This document shows positions 19,726-30,534 of a stretch of 64,000 bases of DNA, one piece after another. The DNA is from Hordeum vulgare subsp. vulgare (lineage: Eukaryota; Streptophyta; Magnoliopsida; Poales; Poaceae). The stretch lies in contig NC_058524.1 of NCBI RefSeq assembly GCF_904849725.1, positions 549,199,763 through 549,263,762 on the forward strand, written 5' to 3'. Position numbers and translations under genes: made by a program. The notes below the pieces were generated by a model, which was given only the letters and a program-made list of their open reading frames with translations, ran no database searches and was not told the origin of the DNA. Within the stretch, counting starts at the first letter, position 1. Each line of letters opens with the position of its first letter.

Positions 19726-21546
19726 TGTTGGGGAACGTCGCATGGGAAACAAAAATTTTCCTACGCGCACGAAGACCTATCATGGTGATGTCCATCTACG
19801 AGAGGGGATGAGTGATCTACGTACCCTTGTAGATCGTACAGCAGAAGCGTTAGAGAACGCGGTTGATGTAGTGGAACGTCCTCACGTCCCTCGATCCGCC
19901 CCGCGAACAATCCCGCGATCAGTCCCACGATCTAGTACCGAACGGACGGCACCTCCGCGTTCAGCACACGTACAGCTCGACGATGATCTCGGCCTTCTTG
20001 ATCCAGCAAGAGAGACGGAGAGGTAGAAGAGTTCTCCGGCAGCGTGACGGCGCTCCGGAGGTTGGTGATGACCTTGTCTCAGCAGGGCTCCCCCCGAGCT
20101 CCGCAGAAACGCGATCTAGAGGAAAAACCGTGGAGGTATATGGTCGGGCTGCCGTGGAAAAGTCGTCTCAAATCAGCCCTAAAACCTCCGTATATATAGG
20201 TGGGAGGGAGGGGGCCTTGCCTTGGGGTCCAAGGACCCTCAAGGAGTCGGCCGAGCCAAGGGGGAGGACTCTCCCCCCCCAAACCGAGTTGGACTAGGTT
20301 TGGTGGGAGGGAGTCCCCCTCCCTTCCCACGTCCTCCCTTTTTTTTTTCTTTTTTCCTTTGATTTCTTATCCTTGGCGCATAGGCCCCTTTTGGGCTGTC
20401 CCACCAGCCCACTAAGGGCTGGTGCGCCACCCTTATGGCCTATGGGCTTCCCCGGGGTGGGTTGCCCCCCCCGGTGAACTCCCGGAACCCATTCGTCATT
20501 CCCGGTACATTCCCGGTAACTCCGAAAACCTTCCGGTAATCAAATGAGGTCATCCTATATATCAATCTTCGTTTCCGGACCATTCCGGAAACCCTCGTGA
20601 CGTCCGTGATCTCATCCGGGACTCCGAACAACATTCGGTAACCAACCATGTAACTCAAATACGCATAAAACAACGTCGAACCTTAAGTGTGCAGACCCTG
20701 CGGGTTCGAGAACTATGTAGACATGACCCGAGAGACTCCTCGGTCAATATCCAATAGCGGGACCTGGATGCCCATATTGTATCCTACATGTTCTACGAAG
20801 ATCTTATCGTTTGAACCTCAGTGCCAAGGATTCGTATAATCCCGTATGTCATTCCCTTTGTCCTTCGGTATGTTACTTGCCCGAGATTCGATCGTCAGTA
20901 TCCGCGTACCTATTTCAATCTCGTTTACCGACAAGTCTCTTTACTCGTTCCGTAATACAAGATCCCGCAACTTACACTAAGTTACATTGCTTGCAAGGCT
21001 TGTGTGTGATGTTGTATTACCGAGTGGGCCCCGAGATACCTCTCCGTCATACGGAGTGACAAATCCCAGTCTTGATCCATACTAACTCAACTAACACCTT
21101 CGGAGATACCTGTAGAGCATCTTTATAGTCACCCAGTTACGTTGCGACGTTTGATACACACAAAGCATTCCTCCGGTGTCAGTGAGTTATATGATCTCAT
21201 GGTCATAGGAATAAATACTTGACACGCAGAAAACAGTAGCAACAAAATGACACGATCAACATGCTACGTCTATTAGTTTGGGTCTAGTCCATCACGTGAT
21301 TCTCCCAATGACGTGATCCAGTTATCAAGCAACAACACCTTGTTCATAATCAGAAGACACTAACTATCATCGATCAACTGGCTAGCCAACTAGAGGCATG
21401 CTAGGGACGGTGTTTTGTCTATGTATCCACACATGTAAATGAGTCTTCATTCAATACAATTATAGCATGGATAATAAACTATTATCTTACAGAAATTATA
21501 ATAATAACTATATATTTATTATTGCCTCTAGGGCATAATTCCAACA
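19726..21546 (-). repeat. LTR3, shared by copies 2 and 3
   Basis: 1821 bp. Private changes include GGTATATGGTCGG near 20136 and CATGTTCTACG near 20789. It has the AGCTCGACGAT state (near 19975) shared with LTR6, not the AACGAT state of its neighbours LTR2 and LTR4. The T-rich run near 20338 is shorter. Confidence 0.92.
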
Positions 21547-21598
21547 GTCTCCCACTTGCACTAGAGTCAATAATCTAGCCCTCACATCACCATGGGAA

Positions 21599-23410
21599 TT
21601 ACATTGTAATAAATCTAACACCCATACAGTTCTGGTGTCGATCATGTTTTGGCCGTGGAAGAGGTTTAGTCAGCGGGTCTGCTACATTCAGATCCGTGTG
21701 CACTTTGCATATATTTACGTCCTCTTCCTCGACGTAGTCACGGATGAGGTTGAAGCGTCGTTTGATGTGTCTGGACTTCTTGTGAAACCGTGGTTCCTTT
21801 GCTAAGGCAATGGCACCCGTGTTGTCACAGAACAAGGTTATTGGATTCAGTGCGCTTGGCACCACTCCAAGATCCGTCATGAACTGCTTCATCCAGACAC
21901 CCTCCTTAGCCGCCTCCGAGGCAGCCATGTACTCTGCTTCACATGTAGAATCTGCTACGACGCTTTGCTTGGAACTGCACCAGCTTACCGCACCCCCATT
22001 AAGAATAAATACGTATCCGGCTTGCGACTTAGAGTCGTCCGGATCTGTGTCAAAGCTTGCATCGACGTAACCTTTTACGGCGAGCTCTTTGTCGCCTCCA
22101 TATATGAGAAACATCTCCTTAGTCCTTTTCAGGTACTTCAGGATATTCTTGACCGCCGTCCAGTGATCCACTCCTAGATTACTCTGGAACCTACCTGCCA
22201 TACTTATGGCCAGGCTAACGTCCGGTCTAGTGCACAACATTGCATACATGATGGAACCTATGGCTGAAGCATAGGGGACGGAGCGCATATGCTCTCTATC
22301 TTCATCAGTTGCTGGGCACTGAGTCTTACTCAATCTCGTACCTTGTAAAACTGGCAAGAACCCTTTCTTGGACTGTTCCATTTTGAACCTCTTCAAAACT
22401 TTATCAAGGTATGTGCTTTGTGAAAGTCCTATCAGGCGTTTTGATCTATCCCTATAGATCTTAATGCCTAGAATGTAAGCAGCTTCTCCTAGGTCCTTCA
22501 TAGAGAAACTTTTATTCAAGTAATCCTTTATGCTCTCCAAAAACTCCACGTTGTTTCCAATCAGCAATATGTCATCCACATATAATATTAGAAACGCCAT
22601 AGAGCTCCCACTCACTTTCTTGTAAATACAAGATTCTCCAACCACTTGTATAAACCCAAATGCTTTGATCACCTCATCAAAACGTTTGTTCCAACTCCGA
22701 GATGCTTGGACCAGTCCATAAATGGATCGCTGGAGCTTGCACACCTTGTTAGCATTCTTAGGATCGACAAAACCTTCGGGTTGCATCATATACAATTCTT
22801 CCTTAAGGAAACCGTTAAGGAACGCCGTTTTGACATCCATCTGCCAGATTTCATAATCGAAAAATGCAGCTATTGCTAACATGATTCTGACGGACTTGAG
22901 CATCGCTACGGGTGAGAATGTCTCATCGTAGTCAACTCCTTGAACTTGTACAAAACCCTTTGCCACAAGTCGAGCTTTATAAACGGTCACATTGCCGTCA
23001 GCGTCCGTCTTCCTCTTAAAGATCCATTTGTTCTGAATAGCCTTGCGGCCTTCAGGCAGTACCTCCAAAGTCCACACTTTGTTCTCATACATGGATCCTA
23101 TCTCGGACTTCATGGCTTCTAGCCATTTGTTGGAATCTGGGCCCACCATTGCTTCTTCATAATTTGCAGGTTCATTGTTGTCCAACAACATGATTGATAA
23201 GACGGGATTACCGTACCACTCTGGAGCAGCACGTGATCTCGTCGACCTGCGTGGTTTGACAGAAACTTGAACCAGAGTTTCATGATCATCATCATTAACT
23301 TCCTCCTCAACCGGCGTCGCAACGACAGAGGTTTCCCCTTGCCCTGCGCCACCATCCAGAGGGATGAGAGGTTCGACAACCTCGTCAAGTTCTATCTTCC
23401 TCCCACTCAA
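21599..23410 (-). CDS. ORF2 copy 3: reverse transcriptase-RNase H
   Basis: 603 aa, full length, with YVDD and the RNase H acids in place. Private substitutions are Lys in VQVSVKPRRST near the N-terminus and Met in GSSMAFLILYVDD, six residues before YVDD. Neither touches a catalytic residue. With its ORF1, this is the copy closest to the array consensus and the best candidate for a functional protein set, provided the amber codon is passed. Confidence 0.9.
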   Translation of the reverse strand: MSGRKIELDEVVEPLIPLDGGAGQGETSVVATPVEEEVNDDDHETLVQVSVKPRRSTRSRAAPEWYGNPVLSIMLLDNNEPANYEEAMVGPDSNKWLEAMKSEIGSMYENKVWTLEVLPEGRKAIQNKWIFKRKTDADGNVTVYKARLVAKGFVQVQGVDYDETFSPVAMLKSVRIMLAIAAFFDYEIWQMDVKTAFLNGFLKEELYMMQPEGFVDPKNANKVCKLQRSIYGLVQASRSWNKRFDEVIKAFGFIQVVGESCIYKKVSGSSMAFLILYVDDILLIGNNVEFLESIKDYLNKSFSMKDLGEAAYILGIKIYRDRSKRLIGLSQSTYLDKVLKRFKMEQSKKGFLPVLQGTRLSKTQCPATDEDREHMRSVPYASAIGSIMYAMLCTRPDVSLAISMAGRFQSNLGVDHWTAVKNILKYLKRTKEMFLIYGGDKELAVKGYVDASFDTDPDDSKSQAGYVFILNGGAVSWCSSKQSVVADSTCEAEYMAASEAAKEGVWMKQFMTDLGVVPSALNPITLFCDNTGAIALAKEPRFHKKSRHIKRRFNLIRDYVEEEDVNICKVHTDLNVADPLTKPLPRPKHDRHQNCMGVRFITM

Positions 23411-23425
23411 TTCTCTCGAGAGAAA

Positions 23426-25579
23426 CTATTTCTCGAGAAAAGCTCCGTTTTTAGCAACAAACACTTTGCCCTCGGATTTGAGATAGAAGGTGTACCCAAC
23501 TGTCTCTTTTGGATAACCTATGAAGACGCACCTTTCCGCTTTGGGTTCCAGCTTTTCAGGCTGAAGCTTTTTGACATAAGCATCACATCCCCAAACTTTA
23601 AGAAACGACAACTTTGGCCTTTTGCCATACCACAGTTTGTATGGTGTCGTCTCAACGGATTTTGATGGTGCCCTATTTAAAGTGAATGCAGCTGTTTCTA
23701 ATGCATAACCCCAAAATGATAACGGCAAATCAGCAAGAGACATCATAGATCGCACCATCTCTAACAAAGTACGATTACGACGTTCGGACACACCATTACG
23801 CTGTGGTGTTCCAGGCGGTGTTAACTGCGAAACAATTCCACATTGTCTTAAGTGAGCACCAAACTCGAAACTCAGATATTCACCCCCACGATCAGACCGT
23901 AGGAACTTGATCTTCTTGTTACGATGATTTTCCACTTCACTCTGAAATTGCTTGAACCTTTCAAATGTTTCAGACTTGTGCTTCATCAAGTAGACATAAC
24001 CATATCTACTTAAATCGTCAGTGAAGGTGAGAAAATAACGATATCCGCCGCGTGCCTCTACGCTCATTGGACCACACACATCGGTATGTACGATTTCCAA
24101 CAAGTCACTTGCACGCTCCATTGTTCCAGAGAACGGAGTCTTAGTCATCTTGCCCATGAGGCATGGTTCGCATGTGTCAAGTGAATCAAAGTCAAGTGAC
24201 TCCAAAAGTCCATCAGCATGGAGTTTCTTCATGCGCTTTACACCAATATGACCCAAGCGGCAGTGCCACAAAAATATGGCGCTATCATTGTTTACTCTAA
24301 CTCTTTTGGTCTCAATGTTATGTATATGCGTATCGCTATCAAGATTCAATATGAACAATCCTCTCACATTCGGTGCATGACCATAAAAGATGTTACTCAT
24401 AGAAATAGAACAACCATTATTCTCAGACTTAAAAGAGTAACCGTCTCGCAATAAACAAGATCCAGATATAATGTTCATGCTCAACGCAGGCACTAAATAA
24501 CAATGATTTAAGTTCATCACTAATCCCGATGGTAGCTGAAGTGACACTGTGCCGACGGCGATTGCATCAACCTTGGAACCATTTCCTACGCGCATCGTCA
24601 CTTCTTCTTTCGCCAGCCTTCGTCTATTCCGCAGTTCCTGCTTCGAGTTGCAAATGTGAGCAACAGAACCGGTATCGAATACCCAGGCACTACTACGAGA
24701 GCCGGTTAAGTACACATCAATAACATGTATATCAAATATACCTGATTTTTCTTTGCCCGCCTTCTTATCTGCCAGATACTTGGGGCAATTGCGCTTCCAG
24801 TGACCCATACCCTTGCAATAGAAGCACTCTGTTTCAGGCTTAGGTCCAGCCTTGGGTTTCTTCGGCGGATTGGCAACAGGCTTGCCGCTCTTCTTCGAAT
24901 TGCCCTTCTTGCCTTTGCCGTTTCTCTTGAAACTAGTGGTCTTGCTCACCATCAACACTTGATGCTCTTTACGGAGTTCAGACTCTGCGACTTTCAGCAT
25001 CGCAAACAACTCGCCGGGAGACTTGTTCATCCCTTGCATGTTGTAGTTCAACACAAAGCCTTTATAGCTTGGCGGCAGTGATTGAAGGATTCTGTCAGTG
25101 ATAGCTTCTTGCGGGAGTTCAATCCCCAGTTCAGCTAGACGGTTTGAGTACCCAGACATTTTGAGCACATGTTCACTGACAGACGAGTTTTCCTCCATCT
25201 TGCAAGCATAGAATTTATCGGAGGTCTCATACCTCTCGATCCGGGCGTTCTTCTGAAAGATAAACTCCAACTCCTGGAACATCTCAAATGCTCCATGACG
25301 CTCAAAGCGACGTTGAAGTCCCGGTTCTAAGCCATACAAGACTGCACATTGAACTATTGAGTAGTCCTCCTTACGTGCTAACCAAGCGTTCTTAACATCC
25401 TGATCAGCCGTAGCGGGTGGTTCATCTCCTAGCGCAGCATTAAGGACATAATCCTTCTTCCCAGCTTGTAAGATTAGCTTAAGATTACGAGCCCAGTCTA
25501 CAAAGTTGCTTCCATCATCTTTCAACTTATCTTTCTCTAGGAACGTATTAAAATTCAGGATGACTGTCGCGTGAGCCAT
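23426..25579 (-). CDS. ORF1 copy 3: Gag-protease-integrase
   Basis: 717 aa with no private amino-acid change that I can see against the majority of copies. The knuckle CFYCKGMGHWKRNC, protease FDTGS, integrase zinc finger and the D-D-E residues (HTDVCGP, RSDRGGEY, GVSERRNRTL) are all present. It ends at the shared amber codon. Confidence 0.92.
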   Translation of the reverse strand: MAHATVILNFNTFLEKDKLKDDGSNFVDWARNLKLILQAGKKDYVLNAALGDEPPATADQDVKNAWLARKEDYSIVQCAVLYGLEPGLQRRFERHGAFEMFQELEFIFQKNARIERYETSDKFYACKMEENSSVSEHVLKMSGYSNRLAELGIELPQEAITDRILQSLPPSYKGFVLNYNMQGMNKSPGELFAMLKVAESELRKEHQVLMVSKTTSFKRNGKGKKGNSKKSGKPVANPPKKPKAGPKPETECFYCKGMGHWKRNCPKYLADKKAGKEKSGIFDIHVIDVYLTGSRSSAWVFDTGSVAHICNSKQELRNRRRLAKEEVTMRVGNGSKVDAIAVGTVSLQLPSGLVMNLNHCYLVPALSMNIISGSCLLRDGYSFKSENNGCSISMSNIFYGHAPNVRGLFILNLDSDTHIHNIETKRVRVNNDSAIFLWHCRLGHIGVKRMKKLHADGLLESLDFDSLDTCEPCLMGKMTKTPFSGTMERASDLLEIVHTDVCGPMSVEARGGYRYFLTFTDDLSRYGYVYLMKHKSETFERFKQFQSEVENHRNKKIKFLRSDRGGEYLSFEFGAHLRQCGIVSQLTPPGTPQRNGVSERRNRTLLEMVRSMMSLADLPLSFWGYALETAAFTLNRAPSKSVETTPYKLWYGKRPKLSFLKVWGCDAYVKKLQPEKLEPKAERCVFIGYPKETVGYTFYLKSEGKVFVAKNGAFLEK

Positions 25580-26832
25580 GATCTACAACACAAATATATT
25601 CAAAGTGGACTTAGACTATGTTCAAGATAATTAGAGTTCAACTTAATCAAATTATAGGCTAAACTCCCACTCAAAAAGTACATCTCTCTAGTCATTTGAG
25701 TGGTTCATGATCCACTTACACTATCCCAAGTCCGATCATCACGTGAGTTGGGTATAGTTTCAGTGGTAAGCATCCCTATGCTAATCATATCAACTATATG
25801 ATTCACGATCGACCTTTCGGTCTCATGCGTTCCGAGGCCATGTCTGCACATGCTAGGCTCGTCAAGCTTAACCCGAGTGTTCCGCGTGCGCAATTGTTTT
25901 GCACCCGTTGTATGTGAACGTTGAGTCTATCACACCCGATCATCACGTGGTGTCTCGAAACGACGAACTGTAGCAACGGTGCACAGTCGGGGAGAACACA
26001 ATTTCGTCTTGAAATTTTAGTGAGAGATCACCTCATAATGCTACCGTCGTTCTAAGCAAAATAAGGTGCATAAAAGGATTAACATCACATGCAATTCATA
26101 AGTGACATGATATGGCCATCATCACGTGCTTCTTGATCTCCATCACCAAAGCACCGGCACGATCTTCTTGTCACCGGCGCCACACCATGATCATCCATCA
26201 ACGTGTTGCCATCGGGGTTGTCGTGCTACTTATGCTATTACTACTAAAGCTACATCCTAGCAAAATAGTAAACGCATCTGCAAGCACAAACGTTAGTATA
26301 AATACAACCCTATTGCTCCTGCCGGTTGCCGTACCATCGACATGCAAGTCGATATTTCTATTACAACATGATCATCTCATACATCCAATATATCACATCA
26401 TCGTTGGCCATATCACATCACAATCATACCCTGCAAAAACAAGTTAGACGTCCTCTAATTTTGTTGTTGCATGTTTTACGTGGTGACCAAGGGTATCTAG
26501 TAGGATCTCATCTTACTTACGCAAACACCACAACGGAGATATATGAGTTGCTATTTAACCTCATCCAAGGACCTCCTCGGTCAAATCCGATTCAACTCAA
26601 GTTGGAGAAACCGTCACTTGCGAGTCATCTTTGAGCAAAGGGGGTTACTCGTAACGATGAAACCAGTCTCTCGTAAGCGTACGAGTAATGTCGGTCCAAG
26701 CCGCTTCAATCCAACAATACCGCGGAATCAAGAAAAGACTAAGGAGGGCAGCAAAGCGCACATCACCGCCCACAAAACCTTTTGTGCTCTACTCGAGAAG
26801 ACATCTACGCATGAACCTAGCTCTGATACCAC

Positions 26833-28655
26833 TGTTGGGGAACGTCGCATGGGAAACAAAAATTTTCCTACGCGCACGAAGACCTATCATGGTGATGTCC
26901 ATCTACGAGAGGGGATGAGTGATCTACGTACCCTTGTAGATCGTACAGCAGAAGCGTTAGAGAACGCGGTTGATGTAGTGGAACGTCCTCACGTCCCTCG
27001 ATCCGCCCCGCGAACAATCCCGCGATCAGTCCCACGATCTAGTACCGAACGGACGGCACCTCCGCGTTCAGCACACGTACAGCTCAACGATGATCTCGGC
27101 CTTCTTGATCCAGCAAGAGAGACGGAGAGGTAGAAGAGTTCTCCGGCAGCGTGACGGCGCTCCGGAGGTTGGTGATGACCTTGTCTCAGCAGGGCTCCCC
27201 CCGAGCTCCGCAGAAACGCGATCTAGAGGAAAAACCGTGGAGGTATGTGGTCGGGCTGCCGTGGAAAAGTCGTCTCAAATCAGCCCTAAAACCTCCGTAT
27301 ATATAGGTGGGAGGGAGGGGGCCTTGCCTTGGGGTCCAAGGACCCTCAAGGAGTCGGCCGAGCCAAGGGGGAGGACTCTCCCCCCCCAAACCGAGTTGGA
27401 CTAGGTTTGGTGGGAGGGAGTCCCCCTCCCTTCCCACGTCCTCCCTTTTTCTTTTTTCTTTTTTCCTTTGATTTCTTATCCTTGGCGCATAGGCCCCTTT
27501 TGGGCTGTCCCACCAGCCCACTAAGGGCTGGTGCGCCACCCTTATGGCCTATGGGCTTCCCCGGGGTGGGTTGCCCCCCCCGGTGAACTCCCGGAACCCA
27601 TTCGTCATTCCCGGTACATTCCCGGTAACTCCGAAAACCTTCCGGTAATCAAATGAGGTCATCCTATATATCAATCTTCGTTTCCGGACCATTCCGGAAA
27701 CCCTCGTGACGTCCGTGATCTCATCCGGGACTCCGAACAACATTCGGTAACCAACCATGTAACTCAAATACGCATAAAACAACGTCGAACCTTAAGTGTG
27801 CAGACCCTGCGGGTTCGAGAACTATGTAGACATGACCCGAGAGACTCCTCGGTCAATATCCAATAGCGGGACCTGGATGCCCATATTGTATCCTACATAT
27901 TCTACGAAGATCTTATCGTTTGAACCTCAGTGCCAAGGATTCGTATAATCCCGTATGTCATTCCCTTTGTCCTTCGGTATGTTACTTGCCCGAGATTCGA
28001 TCGTCAGTATCCGCGTACCTATTTCAATCTCGTTTACCGACAAGTCTCTTTACTCGTTCCGTAATACAAGATCCCGCAACTTACACTAAGTTACATTGCT
28101 TGCAAGGCTTGTGTGTGATGTTGTATTACCGAGTGGGCCCCGAGATACCTCTCCGTCATACGGAGTGACAAATCCCAGTCTTGATCCATACTAACTCAAC
28201 TAACACCTTCGGAGATACCTGTAGAGCATCTTTATAGTCACCCAGTTACGTTGCGACGTTTGATACACACAAAGCATTCCTCCGGTGTCAGTGAGTTATA
28301 TGATCTCATGGTCATAGGAATAAATACTTGACACGCAGAAAACAGTAGCAACAAAATGACACGATCAACATGCTACGTCTATTAGTTTGGGTCTAGTCCA
28401 TCACGTGATTCTCCCAATGACGTGATCCAGTTATCAAGCAACAACACCTTGTTCATAATCAGAAGACACTAACTATCATCGATCAACTGGCTAGCCAACT
28501 AGAGGCATGCTAGGGACGGTGTTTTGTCTATGTATCCACACATGTAAATGAGTCTTCATTCAATACAATTATAGCATGGATAATAAACTATTATCTTACA
28601 GAAATTATAATAATAACTATATATTTATTATTGCCTCTAGGGCATAATTCCAACA
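26833..28655 (-). repeat. LTR4, shared by copies 3 and 4
   Basis: 1823 bp. It matches LTR2 at the markers I checked: AGCTCAACG near 27081 and the CTTTTTT run near 27446. The alternating pattern (LTR2 and LTR4 alike, LTR3 different) is consistent with duplication of a two-unit block, among other histories. Confidence 0.92.
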
Positions 28656-28707
28656 GTCTCCCACTTGCACTAGAGTCAATAATCTAGCCCTCACATCACC
28701 ATGGGAA

Positions 28708-30519
28708 TTACATTGTAATAAATCTAACACCCATACAGTTCTGGTGTCGATCATGTTTTGGCCGTGGAAGAGGTTTAGTCAGCGGGTCTGCTACATTCAG
28801 ATCCGTGTGCACTTTGCATATATTTACGTCCTCTTCCTCGACGTAGTCACGGATGAGGTTGAAGCGTCGTTTGATGTGTCTGGACTTCTTGTGAAACCGT
28901 GGTTCCTTTGCTAAGGCAATGGCACCCGTGTTGTCACAGAACAAGGTTATTGGATTCAGTGCGCTTGGCACCACTCCAAGATCCGTCATGAACTGCTTCA
29001 TCCAGACACCCTCCTTAGCCGCCTCCGAGGCAGCCATGTACTCTGCTTCACATGTAGAATCTGCTACGACGCTTTGCTTGGAACTGCACCAGCTTACCGC
29101 ACCCCCATTAAGAATAAATACGTATCCGGCTTGCGACTTAGAGTCGTCCGGATCTGTGTCAAAGCTTGCATCGACGTAACCTTTTACGGCGAGCTCTTTG
29201 TCGCCTCCATATATGAGAAACATCTCCTTAGTCCTTTTCAGGTACTTCAGGATATTCTTGACCGCCGTCCAGTGATCCACTCCTAGATTACTCTGGAACC
29301 TACCTGCCATACTTATGGCCAGGCTAACGTCCGGTCTAGTGCACAACATTGCATACATGATGGAACCTATGGCTGAAGCATAGGGGACGGAGCGCATATG
29401 CTCTCTATCTTCATCAGTTGCTGGGCACTGAGTCTTACTCAATCTCGTACCTTGTAAAACTGGCAAGAACCCTTTCTTGGACTGTTCCATTTTGAACCTC
29501 TTCAAAACTTTATCAAGGTATGTGCTTTGTGAAAGTCCTATCAGGCGTTTTGATCTATCCCTATAGATCTTAATGCCTAGAATGTAAGCAACTTCTCCTA
29601 GGTCCTTCATAGAGAAACTTTTATTCAAGTAATCCTTTATGCTCTCCAAAAACTCCACGTTGTTTCCAATCAGCAATATGTCATCCACATATAATATTAG
29701 AAACGCCACAGAGCTCCCACTCACTTTCTTGTAAATACAAGATTCTCCAACCACTTGTATAAACCCAAATGCTTTGATCACCTCATCAAAACGTTTGTTC
29801 CAACTCCGAGATGCTTGGACCAGTCCATAAATGGATCGCTGGAGCTTGCACACCTTGTTAGCATTCTTAGGATCGACAAAACCTTCGGGTTGCATCATAT
29901 ACAATTCTTCCTTAAGGAAACCGTTAAGGAACGCCGTTTTGACATCCATCTGCCAGATTTCATAATCGAAAAATGCAGCTATTGCTAACATGATTCTGAC
30001 GGACTTGAGCATCGCTACGGGTGAGAATGTCTCATCATAGTCAACTCCTTGAACTTGTACAAAACCCTTTGCCACAAGTCGAGCTTTATAAACGGTCACA
30101 TTGCCGTCAGCGTCCGTCTTCCTCTTAAAGATCCATTTGTTCTGAATAGCCTTGCGGCCTTCAGGCAGTACCTCCAAAGTCCACACTTTGTTCTCATACA
30201 TGGATCCTATCTCGGACTTCATGGCTTCTAGCCATTTGTTGGAATCTGGGCCCACCATTGCTTCTTCATAATTTGCAGGTTCATTGTTGTCCAACAACAT
30301 GATTGATAAGACGGGATTACCGTACCACTCTGGAGCAGCACGTGATCTCGTCGACCTGCGTGGTTCGACAGAAACTTGAACCAGAGTTTCATGATCATCA
30401 TCATTAACTTCCTCCTCAACCGGCGTCGCAACGACAGAGGTTTCCCCTTGCCCAGCGCCACCATCCAGAGGGATGAGAGGTTCGACAACCTCGTCAAGTT
30501 CTATCTTCCTCCCACTCAA
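28708..30519 (-). CDS. ORF2 copy 4: reverse transcriptase-RNase H
   Basis: 603 aa, full length. The RT palm and RNase H motifs are intact. It carries Val in GEVAYILGIK downstream of YVDD, shared with copy 5, where copies 1-3 have Ala. The leader of the frame next to the amber codon also shares copy 5 variants, so this segment has a common ancestor with copy 5 not shared with copies 1-3. Confidence 0.9.
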   Translation of the reverse strand: MSGRKIELDEVVEPLIPLDGGAGQGETSVVATPVEEEVNDDDHETLVQVSVEPRRSTRSRAAPEWYGNPVLSIMLLDNNEPANYEEAMVGPDSNKWLEAMKSEIGSMYENKVWTLEVLPEGRKAIQNKWIFKRKTDADGNVTVYKARLVAKGFVQVQGVDYDETFSPVAMLKSVRIMLAIAAFFDYEIWQMDVKTAFLNGFLKEELYMMQPEGFVDPKNANKVCKLQRSIYGLVQASRSWNKRFDEVIKAFGFIQVVGESCIYKKVSGSSVAFLILYVDDILLIGNNVEFLESIKDYLNKSFSMKDLGEVAYILGIKIYRDRSKRLIGLSQSTYLDKVLKRFKMEQSKKGFLPVLQGTRLSKTQCPATDEDREHMRSVPYASAIGSIMYAMLCTRPDVSLAISMAGRFQSNLGVDHWTAVKNILKYLKRTKEMFLIYGGDKELAVKGYVDASFDTDPDDSKSQAGYVFILNGGAVSWCSSKQSVVADSTCEAEYMAASEAAKEGVWMKQFMTDLGVVPSALNPITLFCDNTGAIALAKEPRFHKKSRHIKRRFNLIRDYVEEEDVNICKVHTDLNVADPLTKPLPRPKHDRHQNCMGVRFITM

Positions 30520-30534
30520 TTCTCTCGAGAGAAA

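Larger units (their letters stand above)
21547..26832 (-). mobile_element. Internal domain, copy 3 (mosaic)
   Basis: 5286 bp. Through gag-pol it carries the variants of copies 1 and 2 (for example TGTTCCAGAG near 24122 and Ala in the GEAAYILG motif). In the leader at 26508 it carries the T variant (GATCTCAT) otherwise seen only in copy 4. Both ORFs are intact apart from the shared amber codon. Confidence 0.9.

Noticed and set aside
19220..20026. Plus-strand 268-codon frame spanning leader and LTR3
   Set aside because: Long only because of a one-base deletion near 19503 that fuses two shorter antisense frames. It is absent as one frame in the other units.
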